Below are positions 46,101 to 53,800 of a stretch of DNA of 64,000 nt, in pieces. Positions within the stretch are counted from its first letter, which is position 1. The number at the start of each line of letters is the position of its first letter. This stretch comes from Strobilurus pachycystidiatus (Eukaryota > Basidiomycota > Agaricomycetes > Agaricales > Physalacriaceae): positions 1,116,001 through 1,180,000 of the forward strand of contig JAHLMK010000014.1 of the NCBI GenBank assembly GCA_019915135.1, given 5' to 3'. The position numbers and the translations under genes were made by a program. Below the pieces are notes generated by a model. The model searched no databases and was not told the DNA's origin. It worked only from the letters and a program-made list of their open reading frames with translations.

Positions 46101-46510
46101 TTGAAAAAAGGTTTCAATTCTCGAGGCTTGCCTTTGAATGTTTTGATGGCGTCTTTAGACCCTCCCATAGGGATATCTGCCGGCGTTCGTTGGATGGCGG
46201 TTTGGGATATAGCGACGTTCTGAAATGGTTTGAGGATGTTGTTGTGAACTGGGGGATGCTGTGAGTGTGAGGATACCGATGACTCGGTAAGTGATGATTC
46301 GCTTGTACGGTGTCTTCTGGGTGGTGAAGTCGTAAATCTGACTTCCTGTCGTAATTCTTCGTCTGAAAATAGCTGGAATGGATATTCTGCACTGCTGCCT
46401 ACGATATCTGCGTCAGTGTCCGGTTCAAAACGTGCGGAGATGTTGCTTTCGATGCTGCTGGTGCTAGAATGAGGTCGACTAATGCAAGGCGTCGATGGGT
46501 AGGATTGCAT
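41459..46510 (-). CDS. gag-pro: Ty3/Gypsy Gag-protease polyprotein, inner element
   Basis: It starts MQSYPSTPCISRPHSS. Capsid-like helices follow (FKGKPRELKPFFKRLERLF, HYDEEQVNNSYQTRHLLQL), then an acidic/serine region and a CCHC knuckle CYGCNKPGHNMRNC near residue 450. A DUF4100-like segment (DILEVILNTDVTIRIFELL) comes next. The aspartic protease has VDTGSQLNII near residue 822 and a closing FEMLLGRPWQ. After the protease come a basic/hydrophobic stretch (HSIILSILINIIRQLACVIW) and then, in the same frame, the start of the module gene at 43198; the frame does not stop until 41459. Whether Gag-Pro really reads into the module region or ends by splicing or processing near 43.3 kb cannot be told. 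Confidence 0.88.
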   Translation of the reverse strand: MQSYPSTPCISRPHSSTSSIESNISARFEPDTDADIVGSSAEYPFQLFSDEELRQEVRFTTSPPRRHRTSESSLTESSVSSHSQHPPVHNNILKPFQNVAISQTAIQRTPADIPMGGSKDAIKTFKGKPRELKPFFKRLERLFQKYAVKDDKEKVETMMEYMSPKVVKFMEGCKNYHTPKYVALKDEILDHYDEEQVNNSYQTRHLLQLTRKWRHSKVKTLSRWKQYRREFVTIAGWLREKKKIRDEDYNAYFWHGIPKKLRRDIEKIHISRDPTVDLTKAFDHNTIHNIAKTLFERNRFESNLVDSDSESNSSEEYDTDSEDQRSGDSDSSEEEIVVRSKSKHKRHRKHDGQKRIENTKDPEVTDQSSKPTNELEDIIHQMGRLSISDPQYYVQYSALYYKALTVEPGAERVLAPPAIIQPQKIPDRSAPVYPPFNQPQYRSAPPPSNTCYGCNKPGHNMRNCQIISEMVNKKLIGRNEDGKIFMPDGTNIVRRNGESYAQAAYRQQGMSPAQAPVANFMEYREQTFGSNYVEVSTIEEEQDVYLGTELALEEENGYDEPQQEDNDSGSEPEEVSYWVTNKGKAYAYDAFNVDRAKRVVTRSATRKAANERFKPTSESTSQKAKRGNQDAERTTGTVPVDTPRPKAQDQESVSIKRMTKGAMEFPEPTPIDVRIPATQANRPSYQDVDMKDGTTKHGKHVPLKTQTNPTNRKLKDDLDEETKIRSAKRTSEISKRAEPKDILEVILNTDVTIRIFELLAASKEISESLFDLLKRKSQKSNDEEAKIAHVGGMPTVFQLEDVFDRGVLITIPLWANGDCVQAIVDTGSQLNIIKRTAAEKLGFLIDESVITTMRDASGRNTRMRGFVKEAELTQGSGQVRTRANLFVGLETFPFEMLLGRPWQRGNLICIDERTEGTYLLYKDPKDPTGRRRHVFKALGTPKPSEYRLTRVPSEDDDEDGLRGLPEGTYAALIDADSIRVEQRVEICGAEKDNEPNSSATELELSTWSKTDAEMADSPHGKNEALTLTGRGTPADNGKFRKTRRVDHSIILSILINIIRQLACVIWQPRREKHSETNKSTKERAGTPPSQTCTRQTNTHIVSFRMTPDSANPNDHHTRSPVSDASISPNLAVVRLSNPPPQNDFFPQSVFFTADHLDPFQILDYDASARYGWNLARLGDAVADDFLTDFLDFVVEQQELPRLNPSAMRERATTYHPFHIYGAHSVHVNPVGWYNDILESGVILDAAIVRGECSVRSGPVFYTLCGEELTNTDKEDFLAQYRQGMTGAESWINRVKKESDEQRKCVSKSFTSRIKSTSEGRTLFNWKACEGTKEDEEEEVDPFDTEVPEETRAYPYTTLYRPSPINREDLHYMRAYIKAAQTTLLETKPVMLPLRHVERETRTHFHPFEIKGIGASFEPYKRDEQGAAVSGIIFDAEIRCGRERARRATVLWTAFGIEDVVAEEEEEVMEEERVEENETGERPGGGTGKNELVDSNSPSLQSGADIPIVLNPILFPYSAPDLREVMDADRLYSMIGRSKRELISPDVRGIQTYTRALSWTEESRILSRASVRLPNLKPEDGDVRQGVMLESEMSCFGRERMQGSVIWFQMDASAVPSLYEQLAEHQYLLNAVPVSMNATRRHPVAARSISAPAHKSVLRTESPVLRWTQAETISDAIASAAGHL

Positions 46511-46592
46511 AAACTGCTGGCACTATATGCTTGGTAGATTATCCACTCTGTTATGCACACAGTGAATGCGGAGGGAGTAAGAGATTCACTGG

Positions 46593-46610
46593 CCCTCGCG
46601 GTGGGCTCCA
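46593..46610 (-). promoter_or_regulatory. Primer binding site, inner element
   Basis: On the minus strand TGGAGCCCACCGCGAGGG begins 6 nt inside the 5' LTR. The leading TGG pairs with a tRNA CCA end. The same 18-mer is present at the equivalent place in the outer element. The implied primer has U before CCA, as in tRNA-Cys, but does not match the tRNA-Cys in this window exactly. Confidence 0.75.
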
Positions 46611-46616
46611 AATCTA

Positions 46617-47107
46617 TGTCACGGTAAAAGAGGTAAGCAGATGTTCCTCCTTTGACTGTAGCAGAGATTGACGGGGCTTAGTATAGCTCGGACTAATCCC
46701 TGTGGTGTTCGTGTGCGTGGTTGAGTGGGGTTGGGTGAAGGTCTGAAACTAGTGGGGCTCTGCGCCCTCCGAGGTATCGAGGCTGGGAACTTGATGTCGG
46801 GTGTCTTGCCCGCTGCTGTACTAAAAGATCTTTGACTTAAGTGCTTCGCTGAAGCACACTCGAGCGGTAGCGATGAAAAGTTAGATTGTGACTGGTAAGT
46901 GGGTAATTGTTAACTCTCCGGGATGCGTTCTACGCGCCCTTATATATCGTAAATTCTGATCTATTAATAGGTGCCGGCGTATACGCGTTCTTTCGGGTAC
47001 TATTGTCCTTCCGTGTACGCGCGTTCATACGCGTCAGCGCCGAGCCGCAGAATATGGCTCTTGACGCGCGTTCCTTCGGAGGCCTTTATCACGCTCCAGT
47101 CGTGACA
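46617..47107 (-). repeat. Inner element LTR (5' in element orientation)
   Basis: 491 bp, no mismatch seen with 31951-32441; followed by the GCGG duplication. Confidence 0.95.
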
Positions 47108-47111
47108 GCGG

Positions 47112-47543
47112 AGATCACTATTCCGAAGGCGCCATGGCCCGGAAGAGAGATCTTCTCCTTGATCTATTCTTAGTCGCGCGAGTTCTGACTTAGCACGAGT
47201 AAACTCCTTGAGCCTTCTTGGTAGAGTATCTCCTGCCTGGGTACTTTCCGCAGTGCTATTTCTGGTAGGCACTTGTCGTTGCATGACCAACACGGTTGAA
47301 TGAACTCCTGGTTTTAAGAGTACAACGCTTGGATAATGATATTCGGAGTTAAGGAGTATGATTGGTCGATCATACCGCGTCCTAAAGGCGCGTATCCCTT
47401 AGTCCTGGAGACTTGCCTGCGTTAAGGTAGTTTCTCCGTGTGTCTCTCTGGTCGTTGTGCTGTGACTGGAAGTCCTGGCATAGACTTCTACAGGAATCGC
47501 AAAATTCCCTGGTTCTGGCACTAGGATTCTACAATGCGTATCA
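47112..47543 (-). repeat. Outer element LTR, left copy, second part
   Basis: Resumes the outer LTR after the inner insertion and ends GCGTATCA; matches 62037-62468 with a few substitutions. Confidence 0.92.
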
Positions 47544-47552
47544 TCTCCTCTT
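47544..47552 (-). promoter_or_regulatory. Polypurine tract, outer element
   Basis: Minus strand AAGAGGAGA lies directly against the 3' LTR, the position needed for plus-strand priming. Confidence 0.65.
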
Positions 47553-47686
47553 GACTTTTGAAATGTCGTCCCCGACATCCTAGTAGTATCGCGAAAACGC
47601 TTATTCCTTCTGCCTTGGTGCAAAGCCCCAGACCTTTTGCCGTTCTATCTTTATCAAGGTCCTTGGCAATTTTCACCTTGCTCGCC

Positions 47687-47698
47687 TATAAAAACGCC
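47687..47698 (+). promoter_or_regulatory. Core promoter TATAAAAACGCC (first copy)
   Basis: A TATA box 54 bp before the ATG at 47741. The same 12-mer lies 42 bp before the next plus-strand gene (49661). Two identical copies at matching positions point to genuine Pol II promoters for the antisense genes. Confidence 0.75.
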
Positions 47699-47740
47699 TG
47701 TCTTATCTCCTGGGCGTTTTCATCCTTACTTTCCTTCGAC

Positions 47741-49250
47741 ATGGCTCCCAAATCCTGGACTTCCTGCGCTCGTCTTTTGCCTTCGGTTCCTTACCTTCCT
47801 TCCGCGAAGGAGATCGCCACTCACAAGGACGCTTCCGTCGCCGTCCTCGCCTACTCCGTAGAATACGATCCTCCTGCGACCACCCCGGACACCTTTACGG
47901 TCCTCGGGCTTCGCATGTCGATGGCTCTCCCTCGCCTCAACCGTCTCGACATCAAAAAGGCCTGCCTCAACATGGAACTTTCCAAGCAGATCACCGAGCA
48001 GGTCGATAAAATCATGGAGGCGGTCTTGGTGTGTCCCTTTTATCCTTCGTTCATGTCGTTGTTTCCTTAATTCCTCCTAGATGGCCAACACCGACATCAA
48101 GTCCGTTCCTTCCGACTCGAAGGTCCCATCCGACCTTGTCTTGTTCTTCCACAACGTCAAGAACTATCTCGGATTGACGCTCCATCTCCTTGGTATTCAT
48201 CCTCAAACGCCTTCGCACCACATTGCGCACATCTTCCAACCTTTGGTGAACACCGCCAAGAAGATGTCGAACGCGCAGTTCCAGCCTTTGCCTACTGATC
48301 ATCCCATGCATCCGACCAACGTCTTTGTTAAACCGGACCCCAAGGGCAAGGTTTGTCTTTCATACCTGTTCGTTAGGTCTTTCTTAGCGCCTTACCTCTT
48401 CACAGGGAAAAAGCAAGAAATCTCCTGAAGTTATCACCGACGCTATGGAGAAACAGGCGGAAGAAGACATCGACATGGATGCCAATGGCCGTGCGCGATT
48501 CTTCAAGCGCGAGTATTTTGATTGGGCTGACGATGTTGCAGAAGCCGACACCGACGGTGAGGAGTCCGTGATTGTCGTTGGTGAGAACATACGCTCAATT
48601 CCTTTATAGCCCTTCGCCTTCAGCTGGCTGATTTCTTCCAACAGATGTCCTTGTCCAACAACCTTTTCAAAGAGGCGGAAGCGGTGAGGCGTTTTCTACT
48701 CTTGGCCTTTTTGCCTTTACTTGGTTCTGATTGGGATTCCCCTTTAGAGCACTTCCGTGCGTTATCTTCCTTTTGCTGCCCTACCCAAGATGGACGTTAA
48801 CGCCCGTGTTTATCAGCGCGCCATGCAAACCTTGGGATCCCTTAACGGTCAGGAACTTCCTCCTAAGCGCAAGCTCCCCGACGACCTTTCTCGCCGCACC
48901 GCTAAGGCTGCTCGTCCTTCGACCTTTATGATCGAGCCGGTCTTGCTCAAGCAGTTGTCCGCTGGTACGCCCTGTTACTTGATTTGTCTTTCTCCTTTCT
49001 GACTCCTTGGATAATAGCACCCCAGTACATCAACGGTTTGCAGGCAGCCTTGGCGCAAGTCCATAAGCGCATGACCCGCTTGGCCGGCGTGGATGATCCC
49101 AATATTTCGCCGGGACTTCTCCAGTTGGAGCGTCAATACCGCCACAACATTATCTCGTCTTACAATGAGATCCGGGGTCGTATTCAGTTCGTTTTGTCGA
49201 CTCGGGATTTGTACATTTCCGCCTTAGACGGAGTGGACCAAGTCCAGTAG
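47741..49250 (+). CDS. Antisense cargo gene 1 of the outer element, 410 aa, six exons
   Basis: Exons: 47741-48028, 48081-48350, 48406-48556, 48610-48683, 48748-48964 and 49018-49250. All are GT-AG with introns of 52-64 nt; the sum is 1233 nt. It runs opposite to gag-pol. The product is not recognised. It is largely helical, with amphipathic stretches (LSKQITEQVDKIMEAVL, LRLQLADFFQQMSLSNNLF, QLERQYRHNIISSYNEIRG), two lysine-rich segments (KGKGKSKKSPE, PPKRKLPDDL) that could be nuclear signals, and no membrane helix or catalytic motif. Phase agrees at all five junctions and the codons are unbroken, which argues for a maintained gene. Confidence 0.78.
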
Positions 49251-49660
49251 TTTCCTAAAGGTGGTCTCAACCTCCTCCAAGTCTTAGCCAGTCGTCTAGC
49301 CCTTTCTCCTTTCATGTTTACACTGGCTTCGGATTTCGTTTTATCCCTTGTAAGTCCGGTAGCACTTTGTTTCCCGTAGCTACTTTAGTACACAGCCGTC
49401 TCAACACGACTACCCTTGTTTTTACCCTTTGGCGCGATCCGTTAGAACTCCGGCGATCCTTCTTAAGTCCAGTGATCGCCTTCATCAAACTAAGTAAGTT
49501 CGATCGGGAATTCCCGATCACCTTCGTCGAATCGTTCATCCTAAGTTTTTACAGTGCCTAGGTCTTTTTAATGGTCTTCGGAGTAGCTTAAACTTTATTC
49601 CTAGACTCGCTTAAGCTATTTCTTCCTTTGCCTTGGATCGTCACGGCGGTCCAGGCGCTC

Positions 49661-49672
49661 TATAAAAACGCC
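49661..49672 (+). promoter_or_regulatory. Core promoter TATAAAAACGCC (second copy)
   Basis: Identical 12-mer to 47687-47698, 42 bp before the ATG at 49703. Confidence 0.75.
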
Positions 49673-49702
49673 AGAGTTGCTTCTGGTTTTGCCATAACCG
49701 CC

Positions 49703-50822
49703 ATGCCTATCCCAATTCTTCCTTCGTTCTCTGACACTCGCCTTCGCGGCATCCCTTTGCACAACCAACCTGCTCCGGAGGAGCTCGAGGCCCTACTTGG
49801 CGAATTGGCCTTGACCAGCGCCTTGGAATTGTATACCTTCGCTCGGCGATTCAGCATCGTTATCCGCTATGACGACGGTACTCTCTCCACGGTTGACGAT
49901 ACCGCGGCGGTAGCTGCCTTAGAAGAGCCAGTACTTCATTTTGGTGAAGGGAAGCCTTTGGATGCCCCGTCCCTGCGGTATTTGTTGTATACCTTGGTGC
50001 GTAACAACGCCTTAGGCCCTTTATGCCTGCTTACTTCCACTCCAGCGTCGTCTGGCGTATATGTGGGATCCCGCCTTCTACGAAAACCCCGTCATTTACC
50101 TTGGCTTTCGCCGGTACTTCTTTCCCTTGTACTACGGAGCCGTGGAGCTCTGTAAGTCCTGGTTCCGAGCCGTCAATGGAAGGACCCTCGACGGTTTCGC
50201 CCTTGATAACTTCCTTGGGTATGGTTTGCTGGACATCCCGGGCGTGCATCCTGACTTGATGCAGGACATTATTCCCCGGTTTATGGTGCGCAAACACCTG
50301 CTCCAGAACCGCCTTGTCTGATTATTTCTTCCAGGTGGAATCCACCTTCGGCGGTTACATGGGATTCGATTCCACTCTTTGCGAGTTGATCATTGATCCA
50401 AACGCCTTGCGGATCCTCCCTGTTCAATACGATCAAACGCCTCCGTCCATCGTAACCGTTATGAAGTGGTGGCCGGAGTTCCAGCGAGCGAATTCCGCCT
50501 TGTATGGTTTTCCTAAGTTGGGAGCCTTGATGCGACCTACTCGTCTTAGGCGTTTGGCTCCCCACGTTGAAGTTCCTTCGAACACCGTTTGTCAACTCCT
50601 TCCCGCGCTTCGCACACCTTGTAACTTCTGTGCTTGTAGCGAGCCGATGAGCATTTGTCTTTTGTCACTCCATCCTTCTGGGAAATAGACTGGTCAAACG
50701 CCTCCGCACTGGACTACGAACTCCTGGAGAATTATATCATGATCCTTGATGTTAGGTCTTCGGGTTTCTTCTACGAACGCTTAGCGCGTCTCCCAGTGGG
50801 TCCTGATTGGAATCGTTTTTAG
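49703..50822 (+). CDS. Antisense cargo gene 2 of the outer element, 322 aa, four exons
   Basis: Exons: 49703-49996, 50046-50285, 50335-50586 and 50640-50822. Introns are 49, 49 and 53 nt, GT-AG; the sum is 969 nt. The start is in a good context (ACCGCCATGC). The protein is not recognised. It is rich in aromatic residues (MWDPAFYENPVIYLGFRRYF, VMKWWPEFQRANSALYGF, SFWEIDWSNAS) and globular, with an acidic N-terminal helix (EELEALLGELALTSALELY). No zinc, nucleotide or membrane motif is visible. It lies 450 bp after cargo gene 1 with its own copy of the shared core promoter, so the two may be co-regulated. Confidence 0.78.
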
Positions 50823-51230
50823 TCTTATTGCCTCCCAGAAACTCCTTTACTCGTCTAAATTTAACCACCTTAGTCTACAAAAAGACCTTAGTCGTTTAGT
50901 CTACTTAGCCAGGTCCTATAGAATTTCTCCTTAGTTCGTTTTTTATACACGCTTGTATTTCCCCTTAGACCTTATTCGAAACTCCTCTTGACTTTTTGAG
51001 AAGTTTGCCCTGCCTGGGCTTGGCCTTTAAGGCGTTTTTTGTCTTAACACCTTAGGTCTCGAGGTCTTTTTCTTTCTTCAAATAAAATCACACTTGTTTT
51101 TAATGAAAAGCAGATTTTATTTTTGTCGGGCGGGTGCGTGCGGTAGATGTACATGTAGATAAAATGTTCGTAAATTGTTCTAAGAAAGCCAGGCGGCGGC
51201 GGCGAAGGGAAAACTATCCGCGACGAAGTC
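50823..51230. other. Spacer between convergent cargo genes
   Basis: T-rich on the plus strand, probably the 3' ends of cargo gene 2 (+) and the six-cysteine gene (-). AATAAA at 51081-51086 is a possible polyadenylation signal for the plus-strand gene. Confidence 0.5.
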
Positions 51231-53438
51231 CTACTTCTTGCCGATGATCTCCCTGACCTTCTTCTGCGCGGTGGGCGGCAACGTGAAGTACCACGACAGG
51301 ATCAGGTTGACCCGGTTGGTGACTTCTTGTTGATCCATCGAGGGGAGGAAGTCGCGCGCGGAGGAGGTGGGCGCGACGGTTTGGCGCGAAGATCCTTCGC
51401 CTGCGTTGGCGGCCCTTCGCTTCTTGTCCTGCTCGGCCTTCTCTTTCTCCGTGACGAGGCGGAGGGGCGACATGAGAGAGACGCGACGCGTCGACTCTCG
51501 GCGTGCGCGCGGGGCTTCGACCTCCTCGAGTTCATCGTCGTCGTCGTCCTCCGGTACCGGGGTCGGGGCTCGTTTCGCCTTGGCCTTCCCCTTCTCCTTC
51601 TTCTTCGGGGGCTCGACCACCTCGACCTCGCTATCCTCTTCAACTTCTCTTCGACGCTTGTTAGACTGTGCCGTCGCCTCTTTCTTCTCCTGAACCCCCG
51701 ATTTGACGGCAGTTCCTCGACGCGCGGGGTAGACGTAACGCGCGAGCGAGATCTTCTTGTCGCTAACCAGCGGCTGTGCCAGTTTCTGCAGCTTGGCTCG
51801 AAGATGCCCGTCGAGACTCATCCAAGTCGGCGCCTTTGGCTCCCGGTCCCAGACAAGCAGACATGGACCGTAGATCCCTCGACTCAGGGAACACTGGTCG
51901 CAACTGGTCTTGTTGCCGCGGTCGCTCGACCGCATTCGGTTGAAGGTACATACGACGCTCCGCTGCTCGCAGGCGAGACAGTGGGCGTCGTCGTCGTACA
52001 GGGGAACACGCCTTGTCATTTTGCTGGAGGCCTCCGTCGTTCCTTCTTTGGCCTCGGTTTCTCCTTCGGCGTCCTCCTCGACCTCCGAAGGTTCCTTGTC
52101 CCGCGGTTCGACCTTGGCGATTACTTTGGGCCTGATTCGGGTGTTAGGAGGGTATAACGGCGCCACGAATCGTTTAACCACGTACTTGGAAACTGTCTTG
52201 GGCCCAAGCCCTCTCTTCGCCATGTGTCGTTTGGCGGCGGGGACTTCGACTGCCTTCATGGTTTTGGCTGGCGAGTGGGGCTTTGGTTGGGGACGGGGCC
52301 GCGTGGCTACAGGCGTGGAGGATTTGTTCGTTGCCAGTTTGTCTTCCTCCGGCTCGCTGCCTTCCTCGGCGGCCAAATCCTGCATCGTTCGTGGCGGCGT
52401 TTCTGTGCGTTTCCCGGCTTCGCCCTGCTCATCCTCCTTCTCGTCCCGTTCTGCGGCTTCCGGCTCGTCTGGTTCGTATAGTCGCAGCTGACATAAGGTG
52501 GCCGAGTCCTCGATTAAGAGGTCTAGGACATGTCGAAATGAGAAGTAGACCGGCTGAGCGGCGTTGGCGTTTTTGAGTTCAGGGATCATGCGACCCCAAA
52601 ATCCTTCGGCTACTTCGGTATGTGGTACAAAGGCCCATAACTGCTCTGGGTCGAGGAAGCAGACCTGTGCGTCGTCTTCCTCGAGTTGGAGGGCAATGTC
52701 CGCGCGCGCACGGCTGTTTCCTAGGAAGAGAGGGGGCTGGGGCGCGTTCTGTCTTGGTGCCAGCTCGACTTGTTCCATGGCACGCGTCAGGGCGATCTCG
52801 ACTCGCTCCAGAGGGTGGTCGGCTGGGTCGTCCAACGCGCTGAGCACATCCTGGAATTCCACCCAAAACACCGCATTAGCGCGGTAAGCTTTGTAGTCGT
52901 TCTCTTCCAGGATTTTACGGGTGCGCTCGGGCGTCGATGCTAGCTGGTGCGCCATCCCGAGTCCAATGCCTGCTGCTCGGAGCGCCGTGGGTACGCGGTC
53001 GTTCAAGAAGAACCCGCTGTAGTCGAACACCGGGCGTGGGGCCGGGAGTTCATCTGGTCGCGTGTTGATTTCTTGTTTGTCCTAGGACGCGTTAAAATCT
53101 CCTGTTGCCTTGTTCGTTTTGGGCTTACTCACCTTTTCTTGCTCCTGGTCGCGTTCCTCTTGCTCCTGCGCGGGTTCATCATCTTTCGCAGGGGTGGGCA
53201 ACTTCTCCTTTAGGTAAGTTAGTTCGTTGTCCTGTTCTTTTTGGGTTTTTCGCCCAAAACTTACCTTCTCCGAGGTGGGTTTTGGTGCGGGTACGGGCGA
53301 CGACATGGTGGGCGCAGTAGAAGGTGAACGGACTTGTTCGAACTTCTTTTCTTCGCTTACCACATTAATTCCGTTGCTCATCACTTTTAAGCTTTCGCGT
53401 TCGTGGCCGGGCACAGCCCTGCCCGAGGTGCGCGTCAT
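51231..53438 (-). CDS. Sense cargo gene of the outer element, 718 aa, six-cysteine cluster, two exons
   Basis: Exons 53133-53438 and 51231-53081 join by a 51-nt GT-AG intron (GTGAGT donor); the sum is 2157 nt. The N-terminus is charged and low-complexity. A globular part follows (VFDYSGFFLNDRVPTALRAA, YRANAVFWVEFQDVLSALDD). Later comes a cysteine cluster CLACEQRSVVC, then CDQC, then C: C-x2-C-x6-C-x15-C-x2-C-x9-C. This is close to a fungal Zn2Cys6 finger with a long loop. Basic nuclear-type runs follow (NKRRREVEEDSE, KKKEKGKAKAKR) and an acidic run EDDDDDELEEVE. I infer a nuclear DNA- or chromatin-binding protein; it has no counterpart in ordinary Gypsy elements. Confidence 0.75.
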
Positions 53439-53800
53439 TATTTTCAAGGGGCTACGACCCTTTTTCCTTCCATTTCCTTGTTACGACGCTCTCTTGTACC
53501 GTATTTAGAGCTTCAAATATAATATTTATTTCAAAATTATAGTCATTAGAATAAATGGGACCATTGTCCCTCTATTCCCTTTTTACTTTTTTCTGATGAC
53601 GTCCCCGTCATCCTGCCAGAGCACTTGGATTATTTCGGACACTACTGGCTCAACGGTTGAGCGTCTCGTCTTGGACTTGGTTTCAATACCCGAGCGCCGG
53701 TTCGAGTCCCTCTGCTGCCAGTCTTGCATCCTTAACTGTCAATTGCATCCAAATCTTTTTCGCACAAGTACTTTTTCATTGTTATCGTTTTTAATCCTTT
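53439..53800. other. Spacer with tRNA-like sequence
   Basis: AT-rich DNA upstream of the six-cysteine gene, then the tRNA-like segment described separately, before the end of the pol frame. Confidence 0.4.
53638..53724 (+). other. tRNA-like sequence with A and B boxes
   Basis: TGGCTCAACGG (53646-53656) fits a Pol III A box and GGTTCGAGTCC (53699-53709) is a perfect B box. The D stem GCTC/GAGC pairs. The T stem and anticodon stem do not pair properly and the 5' acceptor strand does not match CTGCTGCC. It is therefore a decayed tRNA or a tRNA-derived element head, not a functional tRNA. Confidence 0.5.

Larger units (their letters stand above)
31951..47107 (-). mobile_element. Giant Ty3/Gypsy LTR retrotransposon (inner), 15.2 kb, young
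   Basis: LTRs 31951-32441 and 46617-47107 are 491 bp each; I found no difference between them. They begin TGTCACG and end CGTGACA. The 4-bp target duplication GCGG (31947-31950, 47108-47111) sits inside the outer LTR, and the intact site is seen in the other outer LTR at 62032-62035. Genes on the minus strand: gag-protease, a 5.8-kb module region, pol and a downstream spliced gene. pol is open throughout. Identical LTRs plus intact pol indicate recent movement. Confidence 0.94.

Noticed and set aside
46399..46611. Envelope or second start upstream of the inner gag
   Set aside because: The frame has no hydrophobic segment or motif and covers the primer binding site leader.
51327..52577. Plus-strand frames opposite the six-cysteine gene
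   Set aside because: They mirror the charged low-complexity coding of the minus-strand gene and have no start context or splice continuity.
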